64,000 nt of DNA from NIOZ-UU13 sp964444135 (GTDB lineage Bacteria; Planctomycetota; Phycisphaerae; Sedimentisphaerales; Anaerobacaceae): positions 1 through 64,000 of the forward strand of contig CAYUFX010000006.1 of assembly GCA_964444135.1 (NCBI GenBank). Reading direction: 5' to 3'. The notes under the pieces were generated by a model. The model had not been told where the DNA came from. It did no database searches and was given only the letters and a program-made list of their open reading frames with translations. Within the stretch, counting starts at the first letter, position 1. Each line of letters opens with the position of its first letter. This document shows, piece by piece, positions 42,052-49,545 of the stretch. The position numbers were made by a program, and so were the translations under genes.

Positions 42052-43242
42052 ATGTTTAAAGACGAATCCGAGTTCAAGAAAATCATCGATGGGTTAAATA
42101 TCGATACCTCATCTAATGCCGCGCATCGTGAAGAGCTGCGCCGGGAGATGCTTACTGTCTTCAACGAGGCCGGACAGCGACCCGCGACCCGGATAATCGA
42201 CTTTAAGACAATAAGGAGAAAAATTATGAAAAGTCCACTTACAAAAATAGCCGCTGCTGCGGTAATAATTATAGCTGTGCTTATCGGCTTAAATTTCTTC
42301 GGTGATTCGATTACCGTTACAAGCACTGCCTATGCGGAAGTGGTCGGACGGTTACGCAATGTCCTCACGATGACATACACATCGAACGGAACTACAGCAA
42401 TCGAAATAGCTTTCAAGAAGCCGGGGTACATGCGAACTACAATGCCTGGTGATTACGTCACGGTAATAGATTGGACCCAGGGAAAGGGCCTCAGCACCCT
42501 TCCAACGAGAAAACAATTCATCGAAATGGAAATGTCCAATCTGCCGCACGATCCGGCTCAGCAACAGTTCAATGTTATCGAAAAATTAAGAACGCTTCCC
42601 GACCGGGCGGATGAAGAGCTCGGAACCAGAGAAAGAGACGGCCGGGTATTGCAAGGATTCCGTGTAACCGAAGAGGATGTGATTAACACTGTCTGGATCG
42701 ACCCGCAAACGCATGACCTGGTTCGTGTGGAGACCGAGTTTATAAATGCTCCAGGCATGAATATGGTTATGACCGATTTCCAGTTTGACGTTGAACTGGA
42801 CGACTCGCTCTTTAGTCTTACTCCGCCGGAAGGTTACACTCGTGTGGAAGTTCAGGCGGACGCATCCGGAGTTACAGAGCACGACCTGATCGAATATCTT
42901 CGGGCGTGGTCGAGCTGGACTAAAGATGGTACGTTCCCACCGACGTTTAATCCTATGGAGCTGCAGAAAGTCGCAATGGAGATGGAGCAGCAGGGTAAGT
43001 TTGGTAACGGCCAGACTACGGAGCAGCAGCGTGAACGGGATGCAATGACAATGTATCGCGGGATAATGTTTTTAACGCAGTTACCTGCGGAGAGCAACTG
43101 GCGCTATGCCGGCGAGAACGTAAAATTCGGGGACGCCAGCTCTGCTATTTTCTGGTACCGTCCTGAAGGCTCTGAAACTTACCGGGTTATCTACGGTGAT
43201 TTAAGCGTAAAGGACGTGGAACCGGAGAATCTGCCGAAGTAA
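42052..43242 (+). CDS. Anti-sigma-like membrane protein with LolA/RseB-like sensor domain, cassette 1
   Basis: A 396-aa single-pass protein. A cytoplasmic segment of about 58 residues without a zinc motif (ESEFKKIIDGL...HREELRREMLTVFNEA) comes first. The membrane helix MKSPLTKIAAAAVIIIAVLIG follows, then an extracytoplasmic part that reads like a LolA/RseB beta fold (FKKPGYMRTTMPG, VIDWTQGKG, VWIDPQTHDLVRVE). The last 45 residues (YAGENVKFGDASSAIFWYRP...VIYGDLSVKDVEPENLPK) are nearly shared with cassettes 2 and 3. Probably it holds the sigma factor until an envelope signal arrives. An internal SD and ATG (42226) precede the membrane helix. Confidence 0.7.
   Translation: MFKDESEFKKIIDGLNIDTSSNAAHREELRREMLTVFNEAGQRPATRIIDFKTIRRKIMKSPLTKIAAAAVIIIAVLIGLNFFGDSITVTSTAYAEVVGRLRNVLTMTYTSNGTTAIEIAFKKPGYMRTTMPGDYVTVIDWTQGKGLSTLPTRKQFIEMEMSNLPHDPAQQQFNVIEKLRTLPDRADEELGTRERDGRVLQGFRVTEEDVINTVWIDPQTHDLVRVETEFINAPGMNMVMTDFQFDVELDDSLFSLTPPEGYTRVEVQADASGVTEHDLIEYLRAWSSWTKDGTFPPTFNPMELQKVAMEMEQQGKFGNGQTTEQQRERDAMTMYRGIMFLTQLPAESNWRYAGENVKFGDASSAIFWYRPEGSETYRVIYGDLSVKDVEPENLPK
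42213..42228 (+). promoter_or_regulatory. Internal Shine-Dalgarno and ATG, cassette 1
   Basis: AAGGAG (42213-42218), 7 nt, ATG at 42226 in frame, encoding MKSPLTK at the start of the membrane helix. The same arrangement occurs in cassettes 2 and 3. Confidence 0.45.
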
Positions 43243-43265
43243 ATTTGCCAGACAATATTTATTAC

Positions 43266-43300
43266 AAAGGCCGGGCTTTTTCAGGCTCGGCCTTTTCTTT
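43266..43300 (+). terminator. Intrinsic terminator of cassette 1
   Basis: GGCCGGGC (43269-43276) pairs with GCTCGGCC (43285-43292), flanked by AAA and TTTT. Confidence 0.8.
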
Positions 43301-43313
43301 TTGCACATTCCAC

Positions 43314-43372
43314 AAAATCTGCCTGAAACAAAATTTTGTTCATATCAAAATGTATCCGGCCATCGTCATAGT
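43314..43372 (+). promoter_or_regulatory. Conserved dyad region, copy 1 (ATTTTG-N7-CAAAAT)
   Basis: ATTTTG (43333-43338) and CAAAAT (43346-43351) form a perfect inverted repeat. The flanks AAAATCT.CC.GAAA and TATCC match the region upstream of the third sigma gene (47632-47690), while the 7-nt spacers differ. No sigma gene follows directly here. Confidence 0.5.
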
Positions 43373-43582
43373 AGTACTTTACGACATTTTAATTTGTGGA
43401 TATAGGTTGTTCCCGTTTGATGCGGAATTCAGTCAATTAACAAACTGGATTACCGCTTTCGCGGGAATGACAACTCACAAAATCAAATGTCATAGAGTAG
43501 TAGTGGCAATCTCAACACCAATAGAAAATAGTAAATAATAAATCGGAAGGGTCATACTGAGCTTTAGGGTGGTTAATATCTT

Positions 43583-43674
43583 CCGTGTCAGCCTGTGTTA
43601 AAATAGTCCGTGTCAGTCCGTGTTAAAATAGTCCGTGTCAGTCCGTGTTAAAATAGTCCGTGTCAGTCCGTGTT
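43583..43674. repeat. 25-bp tandem repeat at the edge of the assembly gap
   Basis: Units containing TCCGTGTCAGTCCGTGTT plus AAAATAG are repeated about 3.7 times and run straight into the N run. Confidence 0.85.
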
Positions 43675-43774
43675 NNNNNNNNNNNNNNNNNNNNNNNNNN
43701 NNNNNNNNNNNNNNNNNNNNNNNNNNNNNNNNNNNNNNNNNNNNNNNNNNNNNNNNNNNNNNNNNNNNNNNNNN
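43675..43774. other. Assembly gap (100 N)
   Basis: Exactly 100 unknown bases, a usual placeholder length. The true size is unknown and probably reflects the tandem repeat at its left edge. Confidence 0.97.
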
Positions 43775-43982
43775 AATCATCAATATTGTGGTGCAGCGGA
43801 AATCCGGCGCCGCTTGACTGAATCATTGAAAAGGTTGGTTGGCAACCTCAAAGCCGCTCGTCTCGGCGAAGGCCAAGCCGTAGCCAGGAAAGGCTTTGGG
43901 GATGGCGAATGCAGAAAGTACAGAGCTTCGTTGCTCGTAAAGCGCGTATATGTTGCCACAACCTTCTGGGCCTCGCAACGAG

Positions 43983-44052
43983 GAGTATCGAGTATCAAGC
44001 ATCCAGCATCGAACCCCGTGAATGTCCAATATCGAATAGCGAACGTCCAGTT
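43983..44052. repeat. Heptad array, GAGTATC/TCGAATA type (10 units)
   Basis: GAGTATC, GAGTATC, AAGCATC, CAGCATC, GAACCCC, GTGAATG, TCCAATA, TCGAATA, GCGAACG, TCCAGTT: 70 bp in one register. Confidence 0.75.
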
Positions 44053-44233
44053 ATAGAGTAAAAAGTATGAAAATTTTGGATTGAGATTGCAGATTTCACT
44101 TGACAGCCAGGCGATTTACTTGTATGATATATATCTAACTAATTTAATGGTATACTAATTTGTAATAATAGCGAAAATAGGCAATGTGGTTAAAAAGGTT
44201 CCGCCGAAGGCGGTTAATTCAATGGTGAATAGT

Positions 44234-44254
44234 GTATCGTATGTCGTATATCGT
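44234..44254. repeat. Heptad array, ATATCGT type (3 units)
   Basis: GTATCGT, ATGTCGT, ATATCGT, then a degenerate continuation ATCGTGTATT. Confidence 0.6.
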
Positions 44255-44367
44255 ATCGTGTATTGGGGATAGTGCCTTTTTGGCCGTAAGGGCGGAATCA
44301 GCCGTGCTCCGGCAAGGGTCTTCGCCCTGGCGAACGGCCAAATAGAGAGTGTGTTTTACTATCAATT

Positions 44368-44616
44368 ATGCAAAACAAACCCAATTTCCAGGATGCCCAA
44401 ATGAATGTAAGTATCTTATCGAAAATAGCTTATGAAAATAAATCCAATTGGACAATTGGTGAAAACAAACCCAATCAAACCCAATTTCAAAATACTACCC
44501 CAAAGGAACGGGAAGAAAAAAAGCCCCTTGGGAAGCTGCTGAAAAAGCAATTTTATTTTTTTTATGTCGCAAAACCGGCTAATGCCGCACTATATAGCGA
44601 GAACACGGATAATTAA
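44368..44616 (+). other. Repeat-derived open frame (NKPNF type)
   Basis: The frame begins MQNKPNFQDAQMNVSILSKI, and a KPN..Q..F phrase appears twice. The text CAAACCCAATTTC is repeated within it. It reminds me of a dispersed nucleotide repeat in related planctomycetes that yields spurious ORFs. I do not regard it as a real protein gene. Confidence 0.4.
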
Positions 44617-44636
44617 GAATTTATTGAGGTGCTGAT

Positions 44637-45185
44637 ATGTCTGAGACTGATACATACTATATTGAGCGTTGTTTGGATGGCCATCCGGATGATTATCGTT
44701 ATATAGTTCGGCGCTATCAGGCGGTTTTGCTTGCCCATCTGGCCGGGAGATTAGGCAACAAGGACAAGGCCGAAGAAGCCGCCCAGGAATCTCTCGTGCG
44801 GGCCTACTTCAATATGAACAAACTAAAAAGGCCTGGTTCGTTCTATTCCTGGCTGCTCGGTATCGCCGACCGCGTGGCAAAAGAACACCAAAGGAAAGAG
44901 CAGCTCCATCGCCAGCGGGAAGTTATCCGTTCGTTCTCTGCCGAAGCTGCCGGCCCGGAATTATCTCAGGATTACGGGCTTGAAGCAGCAATCGCCGAGC
45001 TGCCTGAAGGCTACAGGCAAGTTGTTCTGCTGCGGTATTACGGCGACCGCTCATGTAGTCAGGTAGCTGAGCAGCTCGATATGCCGTTGGGTACGGTTAC
45101 AAAAACACTATCGCGGGCCTATGCCATGCTGCGTAAGTCGTTACAGCAGCAAAGCGAAACAGAAATTTATGAGGTGCAAAAATGA
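44637..45185 (+). CDS. ECF-type RNA polymerase sigma factor, cassette 2
   Basis: A 182-aa sigma factor. Region 2 is YRYIVRRYQAVLLAHLAGRLGNKDKAEEAAQESLVRAYFNMNKL...FYSWLLGIADRVAKEHQRK and region 4 is LPEGYRQVVLLRYYGDRSCSQVAEQLDMPLGTVTKTLSRAYAMLRK. GAGG lies upstream of the ATG. The stop overlaps the next start as ATGA, so sigma and anti-sigma are translationally coupled. Confidence 0.9.
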   Translation: MSETDTYYIERCLDGHPDDYRYIVRRYQAVLLAHLAGRLGNKDKAEEAAQESLVRAYFNMNKLKRPGSFYSWLLGIADRVAKEHQRKEQLHRQREVIRSFSAEAAGPELSQDYGLEAAIAELPEGYRQVVLLRYYGDRSCSQVAEQLDMPLGTVTKTLSRAYAMLRKSLQQQSETEIYEVQK

Positions 45186-46468
45186 ACTGTGCGGAATGTA
45201 AAGAAATTTTGGTTGCTTATCTTGAAGGACTGTTAGCCGAAGACCAAAAACAAGCAGTCGCAGAACACCTGAAGGATTGCCGCTCTTGCCAGGCCGAAGT
45301 AAAGCAGCTTACAAGCCTTCAAGAGCGCTTAGTCAGCAATGGCAGGGTAGTGGCCCAAAGTGACCTTGAAAATAATGTTATGAACCAGATTGTTCGAGAA
45401 CAAAATGTAAGGCTCAAAGCAGCCGCCAAAGTCAGCAAAAACCTTCAATTAAGGAGAATAATTATGAAAAGTCCATTTCTAAAAATAGCCGCTGCGGCGG
45501 TGATAATCATTGCGGTGCTGATAGGTATAAATCCATTTGAAAGCACTATAACATTTGCCCAGGTTGTCGAACCGATTCTGAAGGCCAGGACTATGATTTT
45601 CGACTTCATTGTAGGCGACGAAGAAACAAGCCCCGTCATAAATGAGACATTTGTGGGTCAACGAATCAGAAGGACCATCTCAAACATGCCGGGATTGACG
45701 ATGTTTATTGACCCAGAGAATTCAAAAATGCTTGTCCTCAATGACGAAGATAAATCAGCATCTTATGTTGATATACAAGGCCCGCTCCAGGAAAGAACAA
45801 AAAGCTACGTAGGAGCTATGCGAAAGATCATTACTGAACTGCAAGATAATTACCAGGAGCTTGGCGAGCAGGAACTCGACGGACAAAAAGTTGTCGGTTT
45901 TGTAATCAAAGGTCCTAACGAAGAAGTGAAAATTTGGGCCGACCCTAAAACAGCTCATCCCATACGGATGGAGCTTAGTATAGGACAGCTCTTTGTAATT
46001 ATGAAGAATTTCCAGCTTGACCCTCCGATAGATGACTCTTTGGTTAGCATGGATGTGCCCAGCGGATATACTTTAGAGCAAACCGATTCTGATCTGTCGG
46101 GCGCTACCGAACAGGACTTTATCGAGAGCCTGCGCATTTGGGCAAAGGTCATAAGGGATGGTACGTTTCCTGAAGCGATTGGCACTGAAAATGTCATGAA
46201 AAAAGTGCCTTTGCTCGGACAAAAGATGATGGCTTTGAATCTTACTAAAGAAGAGGCCTCACAGATAGGAATGAATTTCGGAAAAGGAATGCTGTTCCAT
46301 CAAATCTTAGAGACCGATGGCGAGTGGCACTACGCCGGTGCAGGCGTAAAGCTCGGCGATGCGAGCAAGCCAATATTCTGGTATAAGCTGAAAGGCTCGG
46401 AAACCTGGCGTGTTATTTACGGCGATTTGAGCGTTAAGGACGTAGCACCGGAGAACCTGCCAAAGTAA
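45182..46468 (+). CDS. Zinc-finger anti-sigma factor with LolA/RseB-like sensor domain, cassette 2
   Basis: A 428-aa single-pass protein. The N-terminus is a ZAS-type anti-sigma domain (C3, C6, then H29-x3-C33-x2-C36). The membrane helix MKSPFLKIAAAAVIIIAVLIG begins at residue 95. The outer part is homologous to cassettes 1 and 3: Q/EVV.PIL.A, GDE...V, IWADPKTAHPIRMEL, SMDVPSGYT, and the tail WHYAGAGVKLGDASKPIFWYK...VKDVAPENLPK. It is the clearest anti-sigma of the three and identifies the role of the others. An internal SD/ATG lies at 45451-45466. Confidence 0.8.
   Translation: MNCAECKEILVAYLEGLLAEDQKQAVAEHLKDCRSCQAEVKQLTSLQERLVSNGRVVAQSDLENNVMNQIVREQNVRLKAAAKVSKNLQLRRIIMKSPFLKIAAAAVIIIAVLIGINPFESTITFAQVVEPILKARTMIFDFIVGDEETSPVINETFVGQRIRRTISNMPGLTMFIDPENSKMLVLNDEDKSASYVDIQGPLQERTKSYVGAMRKIITELQDNYQELGEQELDGQKVVGFVIKGPNEEVKIWADPKTAHPIRMELSIGQLFVIMKNFQLDPPIDDSLVSMDVPSGYTLEQTDSDLSGATEQDFIESLRIWAKVIRDGTFPEAIGTENVMKKVPLLGQKMMALNLTKEEASQIGMNFGKGMLFHQILETDGEWHYAGAGVKLGDASKPIFWYKLKGSETWRVIYGDLSVKDVAPENLPK
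45451..45466 (+). promoter_or_regulatory. Internal Shine-Dalgarno and ATG, cassette 2
   Basis: AAGGAG (45451-45456), 7 nt, in-frame ATG 45464 encoding MKSPFLK. Confidence 0.45.
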
Positions 46469-46494
46469 ATATATCGACCGGAATTGGTATCTAC

Positions 46495-46539
46495 AAAAAA
46501 GGCCGGCCCCTGCTGGCAGCAAGCGGGGGTCGGCCTTTT
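46495..46539 (+). terminator. Intrinsic terminator of cassette 2
   Basis: AAAAAA, then GGCCGGCCCC pairing with GGGGGTCGGCC, then TTTT. The loop TGCTGGCAGCAAGC resembles the GC-rich palindromic element at 5756-5780. Confidence 0.8.
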
Positions 46540-46600
46540 GTAAGGCTCTTTTTGAAGACGAATTCGTAATGATTATTTAAGTTTTTTGGAGAACTGAACC

Positions 46601-47569
46601 ATGAAAAGTAACACAATGCCAATGTTCTTGAGTTTGATGATGGTATGCGGTATTGGGCCGGTGCTGACGGCGGAATCGGCCGTTAAAGACGACGCGATTT
46701 TGAGGCAAACATTTAAGCTGGGAGGTGAACGCTCACAGCAAACACAGTACTTCCTGATGGAATCGAAGGGAATCAACTATGCGCTTGACGGAAAGCGTCT
46801 CGGCACGGACGTCTTCCGGCTTCGTTTGAAATGTGTACCCTCGAAGATAGCCGGTAAGGATGGGGACGAGTACACGTGTGCGAATTTCACGGTGCAACTG
46901 GGCGACGAGCCGGAGGTTGAGATCCCTGCATTGAAGAACTGGACGTACGTTTTCAAGGTTCCTCCCACGGGTATCGACGAGAAAGGACGGACTTTGGGCA
47001 TCAATCACGTCCCGTTCGAGAATCTTGTGGATTCGGGAGGCAAAGCGATACCTCCGGACAAAACGTATCATGTCTACAATGCGTTCATCGACTTTCATTC
47101 TTTCTGCATTTTTGCCGAGCGGATTGAAGGTGGTAGGGGTATCCAGGACCTGAAAAGCATCGGTCAAAAGATTGTGCACGCGGCGGCATTCAGTGAAGGG
47201 CCCGTAAATTTAGGGAGCAGCGTGTCTGAGGGATCGACATTCAAAAACGGCGAGGTAACGCTGGAGCTTAAGGGCCTCAGCAGGGTGGCCGGGGCGGCGT
47301 GTGCAATGGTGGGTTTTGATTCCGGCGAGAGCTCGTTCAAAATGACCGTCAAACCTATGCCTGATATGGAGGTCCGGACCGTAGGGAGTTCACACTACAA
47401 GGGTGATATTTATATAGACCTTTTGACAAACTGGGTCAAGAAGGTAACTATGGATGAGCTTGTCGTGGCCGAGTCGACTTTGCCAATGCCGCCGGGAAAG
47501 ATAAATGCCGTTATAGAACGCAATATCGTAATTCGAAATGTCAGTGCGGAGGAATTTGCACGCCGATAA
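46601..47569 (+). CDS. Exported protein of unknown function
   Basis: A 322-aa product with a signal peptide (MPMFLSLMMVCGIGPVLTAESA) and then a soluble, beta-rich sequence without obvious motifs. LRQTFKLGGERSQQTQYFLM, VPPTGIDEKGRTLGINHVPFENLV and FAERIEGGRGIQDLKSIGQKIVHAA are its main segments. Cysteines are few, and I see no catalytic signature. GGAG precedes the ATG. It lies between two sigma/anti-sigma cassettes, and its C-terminal half (YKGDIYIDLLTNWVKKVTMDEL) loosely resembles the sensor parts of those cassettes, which may be coincidence. Confidence 0.6.
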   Translation: MKSNTMPMFLSLMMVCGIGPVLTAESAVKDDAILRQTFKLGGERSQQTQYFLMESKGINYALDGKRLGTDVFRLRLKCVPSKIAGKDGDEYTCANFTVQLGDEPEVEIPALKNWTYVFKVPPTGIDEKGRTLGINHVPFENLVDSGGKAIPPDKTYHVYNAFIDFHSFCIFAERIEGGRGIQDLKSIGQKIVHAAAFSEGPVNLGSSVSEGSTFKNGEVTLELKGLSRVAGAACAMVGFDSGESSFKMTVKPMPDMEVRTVGSSHYKGDIYIDLLTNWVKKVTMDELVVAESTLPMPPGKINAVIERNIVIRNVSAEEFARR

Positions 47570-47631
47570 CCTCGTTTAGTGTAAGCACGGCGGATTCTGT
47601 ATTTAGGCCAAATCAGACAATTTAGGCTGAA

Positions 47632-47690
47632 AAAATCTACCAGAAAAAATAATTTTGTTTAGAGCAAAATATATCCATCTACCGTTATAT
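47632..47690 (+). promoter_or_regulatory. Conserved dyad region, copy 2 (ATTTTG-N7-CAAAAT)
   Basis: ATTTTG (47652-47657), 7-nt spacer, CAAAAT (47665-47670), with the same flanks as copy 1. It ends about 45 bp before the ATG of the third sigma gene, where an operator or activator site would be expected. Confidence 0.5.
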
Positions 47691-47733
47691 TAGTGACAAT
47701 CGATTGTTCTGATATCAGGCAAGTGAGTCACAA

Positions 47734-48279
47734 ATGCTCGAAGACAGATTACTTTTGTGGAGATTTAAGCGAGGCAGCAAAGATGCCTTCCGAGACATCT
47801 ATGAAAAGTACGTCGGTGATTTGCTAACGTTAGCAGCCAACCTTTTAGGTGATGAAATTTGCGCCGAGGATGTCGTGCAGGATGTTTTTATCTCGTTCGT
47901 AGAGTCCGTAGGAAAGTTTCGTCTAACAGGAAGTCTGAAAGGCTATTTGACAACCTGTGTCGCCAACCGGGCGCGTGATTACATTCGCAGGAGAAAACGC
48001 CGGCAAAGCGCTGTGATCAGTGATGCAGAACAGGTGGTATCAGATGAAAGAAGCCCGGTTCAGTTGGTGATATGTAGTGAAGAGTTACGGAAACTAAGTC
48101 ACGCGATGACGGAGCTTCCTTATGAGCAGCGAGAGGCAATAGTGCTTCGTTTGCACGGCGAGATGAGATTCAGACAAATAGCGGAATTGCAGAGTATTTC
48201 AATCAAAACGGCCCAAAGCCGGTACCGGTACGGATTGGATAAACTGCGGTCGGTCCTGAACGGTGAGGTAAGAAAATGA
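47734..48279 (+). CDS. ECF-type RNA polymerase sigma factor, cassette 3
   Basis: A 181-aa sigma factor. Region 2 is FRDIYEKYVGDLLTLAANLLGDEICAEDVVQDVFISFV...LKGYLTTCVANRARDYIRR and region 4 is LPYEQREAIVLRLHGEMRFRQIAELQSISIKTAQSRYRYGLDKLR. It is clearly different in sequence from the other two, so they likely read different promoters. The stop overlaps the next start (ATGA). Confidence 0.9.
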   Translation: MLEDRLLLWRFKRGSKDAFRDIYEKYVGDLLTLAANLLGDEICAEDVVQDVFISFVESVGKFRLTGSLKGYLTTCVANRARDYIRRRKRRQSAVISDAEQVVSDERSPVQLVICSEELRKLSHAMTELPYEQREAIVLRLHGEMRFRQIAELQSISIKTAQSRYRYGLDKLRSVLNGEVRK

Positions 48280-49451
48280 GACCAGCAGATAATACGGAAA
48301 ATCTAATTAAGAAACTTCGTTACAAAGCCAGCGACGAGGCGCATGACAGAATCCTTGACAATGTTATGCAGGCGCTGGACGAATCTGAAAAACAAAAAGC
48401 GGGTGCAGCCGCACCGAATATATGGAGAACAATTATGAAAAGTCCTATTACAAAAATAGCCGCCGTCGTGGTAATTGCCGGCGTGCTTATAGGGATGCAC
48501 TTTGTGGGTCTATCCACAGCAACAGTAACATTTGCCGAAGTTATTAAACCCATTCTCAATGCCCAGACTGCGATATTAGACACCATTATCGGTGAAGAGG
48601 GGGAGGGACCGGTCATCCACGATATGGTACGTGGTTCACGAATTAGACGAACTTTATCGAATATGGAAGGTATCGTTGCCATTATCGATTTGCAAGAGGG
48701 AAGGATTCTACAGCTCACCCACGAAAAGAAAGAGGCGGCCTATATCGACTTGAAGGATTGGCCGTCGATACCAAACTACATGGAGAGATTGAGAAATGTC
48801 ATCACCGGATTGCAGGAACATCCTGAATTTGCAGTCGAAAAGCTTGGCGAGCAGGAGATTGCCGGCCAGAGGTTAATTGGTTTTCGGGCCACGCACCCCA
48901 AGGCTGAGATTACAATCTGGGCGGACCCTGAAACAGCGCTGCCCGTACGAATCGAATCGACAGGGGGACAAATGATACTTATTACCAAGAACCTCAAGTT
49001 CGATGTGCCTATGGATGAGTCGCTATTTAGTATGGATGTGCCCGAGGGATATACACAGCAGCAGGCCGAACTCGATTTGCACGGTGCTACTGAAGAAGAC
49101 TTTATCGAAGGGCTCCGTATAATGGCTGAAGTGTTCGGAGATGGCAATTTCCCTGAAAGTGTCGCGTTAGAAGATTACCTCAAACAAGCTCCTGCCATAA
49201 TTAAGAAATGCGAAGAGCTGGGACTATCTGAAGAAGAGCAGACAGAGCTTGGAATGAAACTGCAGAATTATTTGCTGTTCATCCGGTTCTTCAAGGGCGA
49301 GGGCCAGTGGCATTATGCGGGCAAGGGCGTAAAACTCGGCGATGCTGATACCGCCATTTTCTGGTATCGGCCGGAAGGCTCAGAGACTTACCGCGTAATT
49401 TATGGCGATTTACGTGTCGAGGATGTGTCGCCGGAGAATCTGCCGAAGTAA
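48276..49451 (+). CDS. Anti-sigma-like membrane protein with LolA/RseB-like sensor domain, cassette 3
   Basis: A 391-aa product. A short cytoplasmic part (NLIKKLRYKASDEAHDRILDNVMQALDES, no zinc motif) precedes the membrane helix MKSPITKIAAVVVIAGVLIG, which starts at residue 54. The outer domain follows cassette 2 closely: FAEVIKPILNAQTAILDTIIGEE, ITIWADPETALPVRIES, SMDVPEGYT, and WHYAGKGVKLGDADTAIFWYRP...VEDVSPENLPK. Its cytoplasmic part resembles that of cassette 1, so two anti-sigma types share one sensor type. The internal SD/ATG is at 48424-48437. Confidence 0.72.
   Translation: MRPADNTENLIKKLRYKASDEAHDRILDNVMQALDESEKQKAGAAAPNIWRTIMKSPITKIAAVVVIAGVLIGMHFVGLSTATVTFAEVIKPILNAQTAILDTIIGEEGEGPVIHDMVRGSRIRRTLSNMEGIVAIIDLQEGRILQLTHEKKEAAYIDLKDWPSIPNYMERLRNVITGLQEHPEFAVEKLGEQEIAGQRLIGFRATHPKAEITIWADPETALPVRIESTGGQMILITKNLKFDVPMDESLFSMDVPEGYTQQQAELDLHGATEEDFIEGLRIMAEVFGDGNFPESVALEDYLKQAPAIIKKCEELGLSEEEQTELGMKLQNYLLFIRFFKGEGQWHYAGKGVKLGDADTAIFWYRPEGSETYRVIYGDLRVEDVSPENLPK
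48424..48437 (+). promoter_or_regulatory. Internal Shine-Dalgarno and ATG, cassette 3
   Basis: GGAG (48424-48427), 7 nt, in-frame ATG 48435 encoding MKSPITK. Confidence 0.45.
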
Positions 49452-49472
49452 ATCTTTATCAAGAAAAGAATA

Positions 49473-49509
49473 CAACAAAAAGCCGGGTTTATTTGCCCGG
49501 CTTTTGTTG
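49473..49509 (+). terminator. Intrinsic terminator of cassette 3
   Basis: CAACAAAAAGCCGGG pairs with CCCGGCTTTTGTTG around an 8-nt loop. It has A- and T-rich flanks and could act on both strands, separating cassette 3 from the convergent sulfatase gene. Confidence 0.85.
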
Positions 49510-49545
49510 TGCGCTTATGATAAGATTGCCGAGTCCGTATCCAGA

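Larger units (their letters stand above)
43775..44367. other. Repeat-rich intergenic region
   Basis: Contains the small hairpin CCTCG-CAA-CGAGG (about 43971-43983), two heptad arrays listed separately, and AT-rich sequence. I find no convincing gene. Confidence 0.5.

Noticed and set aside
43245..43538. 97-codon ORF after cassette 1
   Set aside because: It begins in the terminator, runs through the dyad region and a GCGGGAAT repeat, and has no motif.
43635..43826. ORFs spanning the N run
   Set aside because: They consist mainly of unknown residues and exist only because N does not produce stops.
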